From positions 17,318 to 81,317 of the forward strand of contig NZ_PZJX01000032.1 in the NCBI RefSeq assembly GCF_003034915.1: a stretch of 64,000 nt of DNA. The letters are read 5' to 3'. A model generated the notes under the pieces. It was not told the origin of the DNA. It made no database searches and was given only the letters and a program-made list of their open reading frames with translations. Below, in pieces: positions 40,189-50,660 of this stretch. Both the position numbers and the translations under genes were made by a program. Numbering within the stretch: position 1 is the stretch's first letter; every line of letters begins with the position of its first letter. The DNA comes from Mesorhizobium helmanticense. Lineage in GTDB: Bacteria; Pseudomonadota; Alphaproteobacteria; Rhizobiales; Rhizobiaceae.

Positions 40189-41186
40189 TTCTGGTACCGC
40201 ATGATCAGGGCGGCCAGCACCACGATGGCGCCTACGGCGAGCGGCTGGTAGAAGGCCGAAACGCTGAGGAGGGTCAGTCCATTGACCAGCGCGGTGAGCA
40301 TCAGCGCGCCGATCGCCGGCCCGAGAATGCTGGCGCGGCCGCCGAACAGGCTGACGCCGCCGAGCACCACCGCCGCCACGGAATTGAGGAGAAGGCTGGT
40401 GTTGATCAGCGGCTCGGCCGAGCCGATGCGCGCCACCAGAAGCAGCGAGGCGATGCCGGCGCAGAAGCCTGAAATCGTATAGGCGGCGATCTTGACCCGG
40501 TTGGTGCGGATGCCGAGCGCGCCGGCGCTTTCGACCTGGCCGCCGGTGGCCAGCAGATGCACGCCGAAGCGGGTGTGGTAGAGCGCGATATGGGCGACGA
40601 TGACGGCCGCGATCGCCACCCACACGGGATAGCCGAACGGCCCGAAGGAGCCGGAAGCGAGCTTGAGCAGGAAGGTGGAACCGACCATCGTCGGCTCGCC
40701 GCCCGACAGGATCAGGCCGAGCCCGGTGATGCCCGAAAGCGTGCCGAGCGTCACCACGAAGTCGGGAATTTTCCCGGCGGTGATGAGGACGCCATTGAGG
40801 AAGCCCACCGCGCTGGTGGCGATAACAGCCAAGACGCAGGCGAGGAAGATGCCATAGCCGGCGGCGTTGACGAGGCCGAGGATGATGGCGCCCAGCATGA
40901 CCGCGGCAGCCAGCGAGAGGTCGATGCCGGCGGTCGCCACGACGAAGGTCTGGCCGATCGACAATACGACCAGGATCGCCGCCGCCAGGAGCAGGGCCTG
41001 CAGATTGGCGATGCTGAGAAAGACCGGCTGGGCGATGCCGAAGACGATGACGAGGCCGACCAGGCCGACGACGGAGGCCCAGTCGGCCCAGAAGGAAGGA
41101 TCCAGGAGGAGAGCCGACAGGGAGGGACGGCTCTCCTCCGCCGCGCCCGCGGTCTGCACGGGCGCGTTTTGTTCAGGAGTGCTCAC
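40185..41186 (-). CDS. Sugar ABC transporter permease (CUT2, RbsC-like)
   Basis: A 333-residue inner-membrane protein with eight to ten hydrophobic segments and the RbsC-type stretches GQTFVVATAGIDLSLAAAVMLGAIILG and LLLNSVAAVVLGGVSLFGGRASILGPAIGALML. It overlaps both neighbours by ATGA, so it is tightly coupled. Works with the ATPase and binding protein in one operon. Confidence 0.9.
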
Positions 41187-42172
41187 TTCAACATCTCGCG
41201 GAAGGGATCGGGATAGTCGCCGCCGGGGGCCGGAAAGTTCTTCAGCGAGGCTTCGGCATTGTCCTTGTTGATCAAGAGCACCGGCGCCGGCACGTTGGCG
41301 GGCAGCTCCTTGCCCATGGCTGCTACCTTGCAGGCTTCGACGCCCATGGCGCCGACGACATAGGGATATTGCGCGACGGTAGCGGTGAGTTCGCCGGCGG
41401 CGATCGATTTCAGCGCGTCGACGATGCCGTCGAGGCCGATCACCTTGACGTCCTTGCCCGAGGTCTGCACGGCACGCTGGATGCCGAGCGCCATGATGTC
41501 GTTGGCGGCAAAGAAGCCGGCGAGATCGGGATGCGCGGCGAGGATGTCGGTCGCCGCCGTCAGAGCCTTCTCGCGGTCCCAGTCGGCGCTCACCATGACC
41601 ACCACCTCGAGCTTGCCTTCGACGGCCTGCTTGAAGCCCTTGATGCGGGCATTGGAGCCGACGTCGCCGACGATGCCGGCGACCAGCGCCACCTTGGAGC
41701 CGGCAGGCACCAGCTTCAGCATCTCCTCGCCGGCCAGTGCGCCGGCGGCGACATTGTCGGTGCCGATATAGGTCGAGATGGCGAAGCCGGCGGCCTTGGC
41801 CTGTTCGGCGTCGATGGTGCTGTCGATGTTGACGATCGGCTTCTTCTTCTGGGCGACGGGAACAAGCGCCTGCACCAGGTTGGACACGCTGATCGGGTTG
41901 ACCAGGTAGCAGTCGAAATCCTGCATCGCCATGGCGGTCAGCCGGTCGGCCTGACCGGTGGCGTCACCCATATTGGCGGCAGCCTGGACAGTGACGTTGA
42001 CGCCGTCGGCCTTGGCCTGGTCCTCGATGCCCTTCTGCATGGTCTGGAAGAACGGATTGTCGAGGCCCTTGACGATGGCCGCGACCTTCGCCGCGTCTTC
42101 GGCATGGGCCGGCATTGAAAGTGCGGTTGCAAACAGACCTGCGCCAAGCGTCAGGCAATTGAACATGCGCAT
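41183..42172 (-). CDS. Sugar ABC transporter substrate-binding protein (CUT2, RbsB-like)
   Basis: A 329-residue periplasmic protein. Signal peptide MRMFNCLTLGAGLFATALSMPAHA. Mature domain of the periplasmic-binding/LacI fold: AAIVKGLDNPFFQTMQKGIEDQAK, DCYLVNPISVSNLVQALVP, FFAANDIMALGIQRAVQ, VIGLDGI. These match ribose-type binding proteins. First gene of the operon. Upstream lies a 52-bp block nearly repeated before the second sugar operon (52039-52090). Confidence 0.9.
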   Translation of the reverse strand: MRMFNCLTLGAGLFATALSMPAHAEDAAKVAAIVKGLDNPFFQTMQKGIEDQAKADGVNVTVQAAANMGDATGQADRLTAMAMQDFDCYLVNPISVSNLVQALVPVAQKKKPIVNIDSTIDAEQAKAAGFAISTYIGTDNVAAGALAGEEMLKLVPAGSKVALVAGIVGDVGSNARIKGFKQAVEGKLEVVVMVSADWDREKALTAATDILAAHPDLAGFFAANDIMALGIQRAVQTSGKDVKVIGLDGIVDALKSIAAGELTATVAQYPYVVGAMGVEACKVAAMGKELPANVPAPVLLINKDNAEASLKNFPAPGGDYPDPFREMLK

Positions 42173-42497
42173 GCTTCGTCCTCCTCCTAATTGTTGGTTG
42201 CGTTATATCTGGCTCGTTTCTCGACGACCGGAATGCCTGTGCGGAGCGCGGCGACGGCCGGCCCGGCGCTTGCGGCAGCAGGCTGCCGACCAAAGGTCGA
42301 TAGCCATACGGCTTGCAGATTCAGGGCCTGGGTCAGGCCACTTTTCGTATCAGGCATTTCTCCTCCCAGAGTGCCGACCGATGCAGGTCAGCATTTCCGC
42401 ATGTTTTAGAAAAATTTAACACGCGTCAAGATTTAAAATGGTGTGCAGTGGCTTTTGATGTGCTGCGGTGCAACACATCAATGTCAGCGGCGGCGGC
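42173..42497. other. Intergenic region upstream of the CUT2 operon
   Basis: A 325-base gap between the end of the ten-gene operon and the CUT2 binding-protein gene. Its right part contains the shared promoter/operator block at 42389-42440. No open frame with a plausible start was seen in the remainder. Confidence 0.6.
42389..42440 (-). promoter_or_regulatory. Shared promoter/operator block, copy A
   Basis: These 52 bases align without gaps to 52039-52090, with 47 identical positions. On the minus strand the block contains TTGACG, a good -35 hexamer, overlapping TTGACGCGTGTTAA (42416-42429), a CG-centred imperfect palindrome of the kind bound by LacI proteins. It lies ~245 bases upstream of the CUT2 binding-protein start and reads toward it. 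Confidence 0.65.
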
Positions 42498-43581
<1,084 letters not shown>

Positions 43582-43589
<8 letters not shown>

Positions 43590-44613
43590 GGCTTGCCTCC
43601 CTGGCAGCGGCACGCTTGCTCGCGCCGTTGTCTTCGTCCTGCGCGATTGCCAGCGGCGCGCCCGGTTCGCCCTCCCACAGAATCAGGCTTGCCGCGCCGA
43701 TGAGGCCGGCCCGGTCGCCAAGCTCGGCCGGTACGATCGGCACGTCGCGATAGGCCGGCATCGCCCGCTGCCCGACGGTGGTCCTGATCCCTGGCGCGAG
43801 GAGATCGAAGCCATTGGCGAGGCCGCCGCCCATGACGATCAGGTCCGGCGAATAGAGATGAAGCAAATTGGTGAAGCCGATGCCGAGCCACTTCGCCTCG
43901 GCGTCGACCAGTTCGAGCGCGCTGACATCGCCGGCGCGCGCGGCTTCGACGACATGCCTGGCCGAGACGTCGCCGCCGCCGGAAAGACGCCGAAGCAGGG
44001 AACCGTCGCCCGGCGCCGTCAGTCGCGTGGCGCGGCGTCCGAGCGCGGTGCCGGAAGCGACGGCTTCGAAGCAGCCGACGGCGCCGCAGAAACAGCGATC
44101 GCCTTCGCCGGTGATGGTCATGTGGCCGATCTCGGCTGCCAGCCCGCGACGGCCATGATAGATATGGCCGTCGGCAACCACGCCGCCACCAATGCCGGTC
44201 GATACGGTGACGAACACCAGCGAGCCGCTGCCACGGCCGGCGCCGAAGCGCCATTCGCCGAGTGCCGCCGCGTTGGCGTCGTTCTCCAGCCGCACCGGCA
44301 GGCCAAATTGCCGGTTGAGAATGTCGATCAACGGAACATCGTGCCAGCCGGCCAACGTCGGCGGCCCGATGACGATCCCGGCTTTGGGATCGAGCGGTCC
44401 CGGCGCGCACATGCCGATGCCGGCGACCTTTGCCTGCGGGTGCTCCGCCAGCAGGGTTCCGGCCAGGGCAATAATCTGGCCGATCACCGCTTCCGATCCC
44501 GCGCCCGCCATCGTCGGCGCCGAAACGCGCGCGGCAACGGCGCCGCCGCGTTCGACCAGCGCGCCACGCAGCTCCGTGCCGCCGAGATCGAAGGCAAGGG
44601 CGAGTTTTGTCAT
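43582..44613 (-). CDS. ROK-family sugar kinase
   Basis: A 343-residue protein with the N-terminal phosphate loop AFDLGGTELRGALV, the catalytic Asp in ENDANAAALGEW, and the ROK zinc site CFCGAVGCFEA preceded by EIGHMTI. No HTH domain, so it is a kinase (glucokinase or N-acetyl-hexosamine type) and not a NagC-like regulator. In this operon it most likely phosphorylates the free hexose released by the upstream enzymes. It overlaps the epimerase stop by one base. Confidence 0.88.
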
Positions 44614-45335
44614 CAGGCGGCGACCTTCAGCCCGTGCAGCCAGGCCATGCGCTGCGCAAGGTCGGGGTCGCCGAAAGCCAGCGAGCCCAGCACCACCGTC
44701 TCGGCGCCGGCGGCGCGCAGGCGCGGCACCGTCTCATGGCGGATGCCGCCATCGGCAGCGAGAATGATATCGGTTTCGCGCCCCGCCTTCTTCATCAGCG
44801 CGCGCGCCTCGACCAGGCGGTCGCAGGCCTGCTCGGACAGGCTCTGGCCCTTGACGCCGATCGAGGTGCCGAGGAGCGTCACGAATGCCACCTGCGCCAG
44901 GAACGGGGTGACCGCCGCGACTGGCGTCTCCAGCCTGAGCACGACGCCGGCCTCGGCGCCGAGCGCATGCGCCAGCCGGACGGCACGCAGGCCGGCCTCG
45001 CCGTTTTCGGCATGGACGCTGATCAGGTCGGCGCCGGCCTCGATGAACTGGCGTGTCTGCTCCTCGACGATCTCGGCTTCGACCATCAGGTGGACATGGA
45101 TCGGCTTGGCCGTCAGCCTGGCGATCCGCGCCACCAGATCGGGAAAGAACAGGAAGCCGGGGGTGAAACGGGCATCGGCGACGTCGATGTGATGCAGGTC
45201 GACGTAAGCGTCGATGCGCTTCAGGTCGCGCTCCATATTGGCAAGGTCCGCCGACCACAGGGAAAACTCGCCGAGCAGCCGGTTGCGCGGCAAGGCGGCG
45301 ATGGCGGCAGGACCGGACAGGGATTTGGTCGTCAT
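44613..45335 (-). CDS. Ribulose-phosphate 3-epimerase family protein
   Basis: A 240-residue TIM barrel. Metal ligands and acid/base residues are kept: HID in LHHIDVADARFTPG, the second His in IHVHLMVE and Asp in ILAADGGIRHE. The canonical VMDGHFVPN is replaced by VADARFTPG, so substrate handling probably differs from housekeeping RPE. Members of this kind (for example allulose-6-phosphate 3-epimerase) often sit in sugar operons. It would follow the ROK kinase reaction if the substrate is a ketose phosphate. Confidence 0.85.
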   Translation of the reverse strand: MTTKSLSGPAAIAALPRNRLLGEFSLWSADLANMERDLKRIDAYVDLHHIDVADARFTPGFLFFPDLVARIARLTAKPIHVHLMVEAEIVEEQTRQFIEAGADLISVHAENGEAGLRAVRLAHALGAEAGVVLRLETPVAAVTPFLAQVAFVTLLGTSIGVKGQSLSEQACDRLVEARALMKKAGRETDIILAADGGIRHETVPRLRAAGAETVVLGSLAFGDPDLAQRMAWLHGLKVAA

Positions 45336-46171
45336 GAGGGAATAAGGCTCCGGAAATTGGCGTGGGCGTGAAGGAAATCGTTGATCTCGGCCTGCAGCGC
45401 GGCGAAATGCCTGGCGCTGTCGAGCGCCTTGGCAGGGATTTCGGCAAAGGTTGCGCCGGGAATAGTGGCGGCCAATTTGTGGGCGACCGACAAGGGATGC
45501 ACCGCATCCACGGCGTTGCCGACCACCAGCGTGGGAACGCCAAGGCCGGCGGCGTCGCTTTCGGAAATGTCGGAGCCATCGGCGGCGATGTCGGCAAGAA
45601 CTTGCGCGAAAGCGGCTGCATCGGGCCGGTCGAAATAGCCGAGTAGCGAACTGAGATTGTCGGGCGCCTCGTCCAGGAGGCGCGCGGCGGTCCCCGATTG
45701 CGCGAAGATCGTCCTGGCCTTGTCGGGGCCGTGGCCGTGGCCGAGGATGATGCTGGCGACCTCCGCGATCGGTTGCATGTTCGTCGGCGCGCGAGCGAAA
45801 GTCCAGGCCGGCCGCACGAGCAGCAGGCCGGCCACGCGGTCCGGATGGCGGCAGGCGAGGCGCAAGGCGATCGCAGCACCCATCGAAATGCCGCCGGCGA
45901 TGAAACGGTCAAGTCCGGCCTGATCGGCGGCAGCCAGCACATCATCGGCGAACATACCAAGGGAAAACGGGCGGCGACCGCCAAGCCCCGAGCCACCGTG
46001 CCCGCGGCACTCCAGCGTGAGGCGCCGCAGGCCGGCGTCGGCGGGGAAAGCCTGGGCGACCTGCCCCTCGCTGCCGCCCAATCCGTGCTGGAAGACGACC
46101 GCCAGCCCGTCGCCTGCGTCGTAGACCCGCAGCTTGGCGTCATCACGGAGCAAGGTGGTCGGGCGTGCCAT
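45332..46171 (-). CDS. Alpha/beta hydrolase (enol-lactonase/esterase-like)
   Basis: A 279-residue hydrolase from ATG 46171 (a GTG at 46174 directly precedes it). The oxyanion region is VFQHGLGGSEGQ, the nucleophile Ser is in GGISMGAAIAL, the acid is in VGNAVDAVHP and the His in DSARHFAALQ. This is the pattern of 3-oxoadipate enol-lactonase-like enzymes. Within the operon a lactonase or ester hydrolase acting on a sugar lactone or acylated sugar is plausible. Coupled to the preceding gene by TGATG. Confidence 0.82.
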   Translation of the reverse strand: MARPTTLLRDDAKLRVYDAGDGLAVVFQHGLGGSEGQVAQAFPADAGLRRLTLECRGHGGSGLGGRRPFSLGMFADDVLAAADQAGLDRFIAGGISMGAAIALRLACRHPDRVAGLLLVRPAWTFARAPTNMQPIAEVASIILGHGHGPDKARTIFAQSGTAARLLDEAPDNLSSLLGYFDRPDAAAFAQVLADIAADGSDISESDAAGLGVPTLVVGNAVDAVHPLSVAHKLAATIPGATFAEIPAKALDSARHFAALQAEINDFLHAHANFRSLIPS

Positions 46172-46989
46172 CACACCAGCCCTTTCAGGAAACGGGCAAC
46201 CCCAGGCGCCTCTTCGGCCGAAAGCCCGTGCGTCACCAGCGGCCCGTCAAAGCCTGACGCCTTGAGGCTGGTGACGAAATCCGGAAAGTCGACAACGCCA
46301 CGGCCGGCGGTGGCAAAGCGGCCATCGGCGGAGCGGTCCTTGGCGTGCGCCATGGCGACATGGCCGGCCGTGCGCTCGACCGCGTCGGCTATGATGGCGC
46401 GTGCCTCCTCGGCATCCGCCCTTTCGAACAGGTTTGCCGGATCGAGCACGATGCGCAGATTTTTCGAGCCCATCTCGGCGATGAGGCGCATCGCGTCCCC
46501 GGCCGAGGTGACGATATTGGCTTGTTCCGGTTCGATGCCGAGGTCGACGCCGTGACGTTCAGCCAACTCAAGCGCCTTTCCCATCTCGGCCGCCATATCG
46601 GTCCAAGCCGAGGGATCGGCATTGTCGGGGTGGTGCGCCCACTGGTCGTCGCGGTTGCGCGTTCCCGTGCACAGCGTGACCAGCGGAACGGAAAGATCCG
46701 CTGCGGCTTCGATGATGACGGCAAGCCGGCGCAGTCCGTCGTCGCGAATCGTTTTGTCGGGGTGCGCCATATTGTAGGTGCCGGAGAGCGCCACCAGGGT
46801 TACGCCGGTGGCATCGGATGCGGCCGCGATGGAGCGGATGGCGTCGTCGGGCACCGCATCCGGCATCGATGGCAGGCCGGCGCAGGCAAGGTTGAACTGG
46901 GTGGCGGCAAATCCGGCCTCGCGCACCGCCGCCAGCACGCCGGTCGGTTCGCTGCCCGGGAAGGTCTTGGCGAACACCCCGATTTGCAT
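46171..46989 (-). CDS. Sugar phosphate isomerase/epimerase-like TIM barrel (2)
   Basis: A 272-residue protein of the xylose-isomerase-like TIM-barrel family (AP_endonuc_2). Barrel strands include IGVFAKTFPG, FNLACAGLPS, VDLGIEPEQANIV (metal Glu), RIVLDPANLFE (Asp) and VAMAHAKDRSADG (His and Asp). Such enzymes include inosose dehydratase, hexulose isomerases and 3-keto-glycoside eliminating enzymes. Overlaps the neighbouring genes by TGATG. Confidence 0.85.
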   Translation of the reverse strand: MQIGVFAKTFPGSEPTGVLAAVREAGFAATQFNLACAGLPSMPDAVPDDAIRSIAAASDATGVTLVALSGTYNMAHPDKTIRDDGLRRLAVIIEAAADLSVPLVTLCTGTRNRDDQWAHHPDNADPSAWTDMAAEMGKALELAERHGVDLGIEPEQANIVTSAGDAMRLIAEMGSKNLRIVLDPANLFERADAEEARAIIADAVERTAGHVAMAHAKDRSADGRFATAGRGVVDFPDFVTSLKASGFDGPLVTHGLSAEEAPGVARFLKGLV

Positions 46990-48065
46990 CAGACCGCTCC
47001 CGTCACGCTGGCGATCTCGACGCGCTCGCCGCTCTCGATCGAGCGGGCGATCGCGACCATGGCGCGGATCGAAGCAAGGCCGTCCTCGACGTTGGCGCCG
47101 CGCAGCGGCTTGCCGTCCAGGACGGTCTCGGCGAGGCCTTCGAGCTGGCGCCTGAAGAAATGCCCATCCGCACCGAGCGGCTTACGCGACGTCGCGTCCT
47201 TCTCATGGAAAATGTCGACCTCGCTCGCGCGAAAATACCAGGGGTTGAAGGTCTTGGCGATCACCGAGCCGTTCTCGCCATAAAGCTGAAAACCCTCGTG
47301 CCAGTCCATGCGCACGGCCACGGTGAGGTCGAGATGGCCAAGCGCGCCATTGGCGAATTCGGTTTCGACGAACCAGCAATAGGCGCCGAAGCGCTCATTG
47401 AGGCGCGCGCGTACAGCGGTGATCTCGCCGCACAGGAAGCGCGCCGTGTCGACGAGATGCGAGCCATGCGCGAGCATGAAATATTGCCTGAGATCAGCCT
47501 TCGGGTTGCCGGCCGGCTTCCTCGCCAGCTTGCTGGTGACCGGCAGCGGCTGGACTGCGTCGGTGTTGGTGTAGCGGTGCGTGGAGTCGCAGTACCAGGC
47601 CTTCAGCGCCAGGATCTCGCCCATCTCGTCGCGGACGAAATCGCGCGCCGCTTCGAGCGCTGGATCGAAGCGCTTCATGTGGCCGACCTGCAGCACCTTG
47701 CCGGAACGCCTGACTGCCTCGGCGAGTTTTTGGCCCTCCTCGACCGAGACGCCTATGGGCTTTTCGCACAGAACATGCTTGCCGGCTTCCAGCGCCTTGA
47801 TTGACATCGGCACGTGATAGGCGTCCGAAGTGGCAACGATCACCGCTTCCAGTTGTGGGTCGGCGAGCATCTCGTCGTAGTCGGCATACATCTTCTCCGA
47901 CTCGTAGGTGGCACCCATGCGGGCGAGCAGATCGGGCGCGGCATCGCAGATGGCGTAGAGATCGGCATTGGCGGCCTTCACGCAGGATTCCAGATGGGCG
48001 AACTGCGCGATCGGCCCGCAGCCGAGCACACCGACACGAAGGCGACGGTCTTGCTTGCGGATCAT
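46989..48065 (-). CDS. Gfo/Idh/MocA-family oxidoreductase (2)
   Basis: A 358-residue oxidoreductase. Rossmann start VGVLGCGPIAQFAHLES, family motif CEKPIGVSVEEGQ with the EKP lysine, and HGSHLVDTARFLCGE containing a catalytic-region His. It is adjacent to two TIM-barrel isomerase genes, the usual partners in inositol and 3-keto-glycoside pathways. Probably oxidises a sugar or glycoside at a ring hydroxyl with NAD(P). Starts ATG 48065, three bases after the previous stop. Confidence 0.9.
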   Translation of the reverse strand: MIRKQDRRLRVGVLGCGPIAQFAHLESCVKAANADLYAICDAAPDLLARMGATYESEKMYADYDEMLADPQLEAVIVATSDAYHVPMSIKALEAGKHVLCEKPIGVSVEEGQKLAEAVRRSGKVLQVGHMKRFDPALEAARDFVRDEMGEILALKAWYCDSTHRYTNTDAVQPLPVTSKLARKPAGNPKADLRQYFMLAHGSHLVDTARFLCGEITAVRARLNERFGAYCWFVETEFANGALGHLDLTVAVRMDWHEGFQLYGENGSVIAKTFNPWYFRASEVDIFHEKDATSRKPLGADGHFFRRQLEGLAETVLDGKPLRGANVEDGLASIRAMVAIARSIESGERVEIASVTGAV

Positions 48066-48068
48066 GAT

Positions 48069-48890
48069 CTACGCCCCGTAGCTGCGCATGGTCTGGCGGT
48101 TGGTCTTGACCGCGGCGGCCGGATCGGCGGCGGCGGTCTCGGATTCCTCCTCCAGCACCAGCCAGCCGTTGAAGTTGGGCGCGGCACCGGCGATCTCGAT
48201 CACCTTCGCCGTGTCGCAGACACCCTTGCCGAGCATCGCCCAGGTGCCGCCGGCGTCGACATCCTTGAGATGCACATAGCGGATACGGTCGCGGTAGGTG
48301 GTGAGCGTGTCGGCCATGTCCTTGTGGCCACGCAAGATGTGGCCGGTGTCGGGCACCCAGCCGACCAGCGACGGATCGAGCAGTCCAAAGATCCGGTCGT
48401 AGTCGGCACGATCGAACAGCAGCGTGTTGTGGTGAGAACTCGGGTGCACCGCGACCTGGACGCCTGCCTTGCGGCCGAGTTCGCCGGCGTTGTTGTAAAC
48501 CTCGGCGGCAATGGCGAACTTGTCCACGCGCGGCCCGTCGGAGACGACCGTCGCTGACCCCATCGACACCAATGCGCCCGGAAAGGCGGCGGCGAAATCG
48601 ATCCAGCGCTGCGCCGTTTCGAGGTCGGCGCCGATCTGATCCTTCAGCGTGAAGCCGCTCTTCGAGCCGAAGGCGAAGGAGACCAGCGTCAGCCCGGACG
48701 ACTTCAGCGCCGCGGCGAATTCCGCCGGCTTGCCGGCATAGCGGCCGATCATCGTGTCGGTGATCTCGATGCCGGCATAGCCGCCGTCGGCGATCGCCTT
48801 GATGAGGTCGTCCGGACCGCCGGCAAAGCGGTCCCCGAGCATTTCCCAGGTAAAGGTCTGGCAGCCGACTTTCAGGTCTTTCACGATCAT
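48069..48890 (-). CDS. Sugar phosphate isomerase/epimerase-like TIM barrel (1)
   Basis: A 273-residue xylose-isomerase-like barrel. Strands include VGCQTFTWEM, GIEITDTM (metal Glu), VQVAVHPSSHHNTL, VGWVPDTGHILRG (Asp and His) and IRYVHLKDVDAGGTW. The start at 48890 is just after the permease stop, with AAGGA nine bases before; the frame to 48911 lies in the permease gene. Together with the second barrel and the Gfo/Idh enzyme it probably carries out isomerisation or elimination of a keto-sugar. Confidence 0.86.
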   Translation of the reverse strand: MIVKDLKVGCQTFTWEMLGDRFAGGPDDLIKAIADGGYAGIEITDTMIGRYAGKPAEFAAALKSSGLTLVSFAFGSKSGFTLKDQIGADLETAQRWIDFAAAFPGALVSMGSATVVSDGPRVDKFAIAAEVYNNAGELGRKAGVQVAVHPSSHHNTLLFDRADYDRIFGLLDPSLVGWVPDTGHILRGHKDMADTLTTYRDRIRYVHLKDVDAGGTWAMLGKGVCDTAKVIEIAGAAPNFNGWLVLEEESETAAADPAAAVKTNRQTMRSYGA

Positions 48891-48894
48891 CCTC

Positions 48895-49731
48895 TCATTC
48901 CTTGATTCCACCCTGGGTGAGGCCTTCGATGATGTGGCGCTGGAAGAAAAGCACCAGCACGATCAAGGGCACGGTGACGACCGCCGACGCGGCGGCGATG
49001 TCGCCCCAGGGCACGTAATATTGGTTGGTGAAATTGGCGATGCCGACCGGGATGGTCTGGCGATCGATGTTGGAAGTGAAGGCGAGCGCGAACAGGAATT
49101 CGTTCCAGGCGGTGATGAAGGCAAGCAGGCCTGTCGTCACCAGGCTGGGCAGCGACATTGGCAGGATGATGTGCCAGAGCAGGCCGGGCACGCTGACGCC
49201 GTCCATGCGCGCCGCCTCGTCGATCTCGCGTGGCAGCGTCTCGAAATAGCCGAACAGCACCCAGGTAACGAGCGGCAGGCCGAGCGCCAGATAAGTGATG
49301 ATCAATGCGGTGTAGGTATCGAGCAGGCCGAGATTGGTGGCGACCAGATAGAGCGGCCCGACCAGCGCGATCTGCGGGAACATCGACACCGAAAGGATGA
49401 CCATCAGTATACCGAAGCGTCCCCTGACGTTGAGCCTGGACAGGGCGAAGGCGGCCAGCGAGCCGACGAAGAGGCACAGGAACGTCGTCGCCAGCGAGAC
49501 CACCAGCGAGTTCCAGACATAGCGGTGCAGCTCCTTCTCGACGAAGGCGTTGTAATAGTGCTCGAGCGTGAAGGGGTCGGGGATCAGCGACGGCGAGCCA
49601 GAGGTCAGCGCCTTGTCGAGCTGGAACGATGTCGAGAACTGCCAGATGAAGGGGCCGCCCGACCAGACCAGGATCAGCAGTGCGCCGAGATAGATGAAGA
49701 CGGTCTGCAAGGGCGAGCGGGTGTCGTTCAT
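48895..49731 (-). CDS. Sugar ABC transporter permease (CUT1, UgpE/MalG-like)
   Basis: A 278-residue inner-membrane permease with six hydrophobic segments. The EAA loop is IDEAARMDGVSVPGLLWHIILPMSLPS, of MalG/UgpE type. Overlaps the other permease by ATGA (49728-49731) and belongs to the ten-gene operon. Confidence 0.9.
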   Translation of the reverse strand: MNDTRSPLQTVFIYLGALLILVWSGGPFIWQFSTSFQLDKALTSGSPSLIPDPFTLEHYYNAFVEKELHRYVWNSLVVSLATTFLCLFVGSLAAFALSRLNVRGRFGILMVILSVSMFPQIALVGPLYLVATNLGLLDTYTALIITYLALGLPLVTWVLFGYFETLPREIDEAARMDGVSVPGLLWHIILPMSLPSLVTTGLLAFITAWNEFLFALAFTSNIDRQTIPVGIANFTNQYYVPWGDIAAASAVVTVPLIVLVLFFQRHIIEGLTQGGIKE

Positions 49732-50657
49732 TGCGCCCTCCGGATCTGCCGGATGAGATAGAGGCAGAAGACCAGCGCAATGATGCCTTCGGTGACGAAC
49801 ATTGCCGTCGAAACGGCCGAGCCGTAGCCGAATTGCAGCGTCGAGAACAGCACCTTGTAGGACAGCGTCGACAGCGTCTCGGTGGAATCGGCCGGACCGC
49901 CGCCGGTCAGCACATAGACCAGGTCGAAGACGCGGAACGCGTCGAGGGCACGGAACAGGCCGGCGATCAGCAAGGTCGGCATCAGGAGCGGCAGGCGGAT
50001 GTACCAGAAGGTGATCCAGCCCTTAGCACCGTCCATACGCGCTGCCTCGATCAGCGAATTGGGCACCGTCTGCAGGCCGGTCAACAGCAGCAGCGCCATG
50101 AAGGGCGTGGTCTTCCAGACATCGGCGATGATGATGGTGGTCATCGCCGTGTCGGGAGAGCCGTACCAGTTGATGTTCTGGTCGATCAGCCCGGCGTGCA
50201 GGAGGATGTAATTGATGATGCCGTTCTGGCCGTCGAACAGCCAGCCGAACATCTTCGAGGTGACGACGGTCGGCATCGCCCAGGGAACCAGCATGGCCGC
50301 GCGGACGAGCCCGCGGCCTTTAAAAGCCTCGCACAGGATAAGCGCCATGCCGAGCCCGATCACCGTCTCCAGGATCGTCGATGCCGCGGTGAACCACATT
50401 GTGTGCCACCAGGCATTCCAGAACTGCGCGTCGCCCCAGAGCTGCACATAGTTGGCGAAGCCGGAGAATTCGTTCTCCTGGGTGATCAGCGAGGTATTGG
50501 TGAGCGAGAGATAGAGCCCGTTGACGATCGGGTAGAAGGAAACCGACGCCAGCGACACGAAGGCCGGCGTCAGCAGGAGCAAGGCCCAGAGCGCACTGGG
50601 AAGCGCCTTGCCAAGCCGCGGCCGGCCAATGCCGGGAACAGTGGCCGCCGCGGACAT
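49728..50657 (-). CDS. Sugar ABC transporter permease (CUT1, UgpA/MalF-like)
   Basis: A 309-residue inner-membrane permease. The first membrane segment is ALWALLLLTPAFVSLASVSFYP, and the EAA loop IEAARMDGAKGWITFWYIRLPLLMPT. It starts 3 bases after the binding-protein stop. Forms the channel with the MalG-like partner. Confidence 0.9.
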   Translation of the reverse strand: MSAAATVPGIGRPRLGKALPSALWALLLLTPAFVSLASVSFYPIVNGLYLSLTNTSLITQENEFSGFANYVQLWGDAQFWNAWWHTMWFTAASTILETVIGLGMALILCEAFKGRGLVRAAMLVPWAMPTVVTSKMFGWLFDGQNGIINYILLHAGLIDQNINWYGSPDTAMTTIIIADVWKTTPFMALLLLTGLQTVPNSLIEAARMDGAKGWITFWYIRLPLLMPTLLIAGLFRALDAFRVFDLVYVLTGGGPADSTETLSTLSYKVLFSTLQFGYGSAVSTAMFVTEGIIALVFCLYLIRQIRRAQ

Positions 50658-50660
50658 TGG

